Positions 5,668 to 5,668 of a stretch of DNA of 5,668 nucleotides are shown piece by piece (positions within the stretch are counted from its first letter, which is position 1; every line of letters starts with the position of its first letter). A program made the translations under genes and the position numbers. The stretch covers positions 1 through 5,668 of the forward strand of contig JBHGBF010000308.1 in assembly GCA_041946865.1 (NCBI GenBank). Reading direction: 5' to 3'. The DNA is from RPQK01 sp041946865 (GTDB lineage Bacteria > Acidobacteriota > UBA6911 > RPQK01). The notes under the pieces were generated by a model. That model saw only the letters and a program-made list of their open reading frames with translations. It was not told where the DNA came from and searched no databases.

Positions 5668-5668
5668 C

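Overview
The window reads as a chromosomal piece of a GC-rich Gram-negative bacterium that matures c-type cytochromes by System I (Ccm). The CcmF sequence and the variant FeoB (VGKS P-loop, GCVTMAT membrane motif) remind me of Acidobacteriota or iron-reducing deltaproteobacterial lineages. That placement is from memory of the families and is weak.

Layout. Positions 1-647 hold no intact gene. They contain the 5' stub of an IS4-type (DUF4372-like) transposase on the minus strand (22-189), its presumed upstream flank, and a tandem array of seven progressively shorter repeats sharing the same 3' end (401-549). The array looks like the internal end-repeats of a lost insertion sequence. A rightward operon follows: a cysteine-rich single-domain response-regulator receiver (648-1058), ccmF (1068-3065) and a 43-residue one-helix membrane protein (3062-3193). 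Spacings are 9 nt and then a 4-nt overlap, so the three are probably co-transcribed and translationally coupled.

Convergent to this, on the minus strand, is a two-gene ferrous-iron operon in feoB-then-feoA order (5430-3236). The feoB stop and feoA start share one base. A good Fur-box candidate (5444-5462) lies 13 nt upstream of the feoB start codon. A small hairpin at 3226-3245 lies between the converging operons. The right edge (5536-5667, minus strand) may carry the C-terminus of an unrecognised protein.

How the genes fit together: CcmF ligates heme to apocytochrome c in the periplasm, and FeoB/FeoA import the Fe(II) needed for heme. The shared theme is iron and heme supply, but the two operons are on opposite strands and direct co-regulation is not shown. 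The less ordinary items are the Cys-rich receiver in front of ccmF, the CcmI-TM1-like mini-protein behind it, the FeoB variant with reversed gene order, and the graded repeat array. I did not find convincing evidence for a wholly new defence or mobile system.
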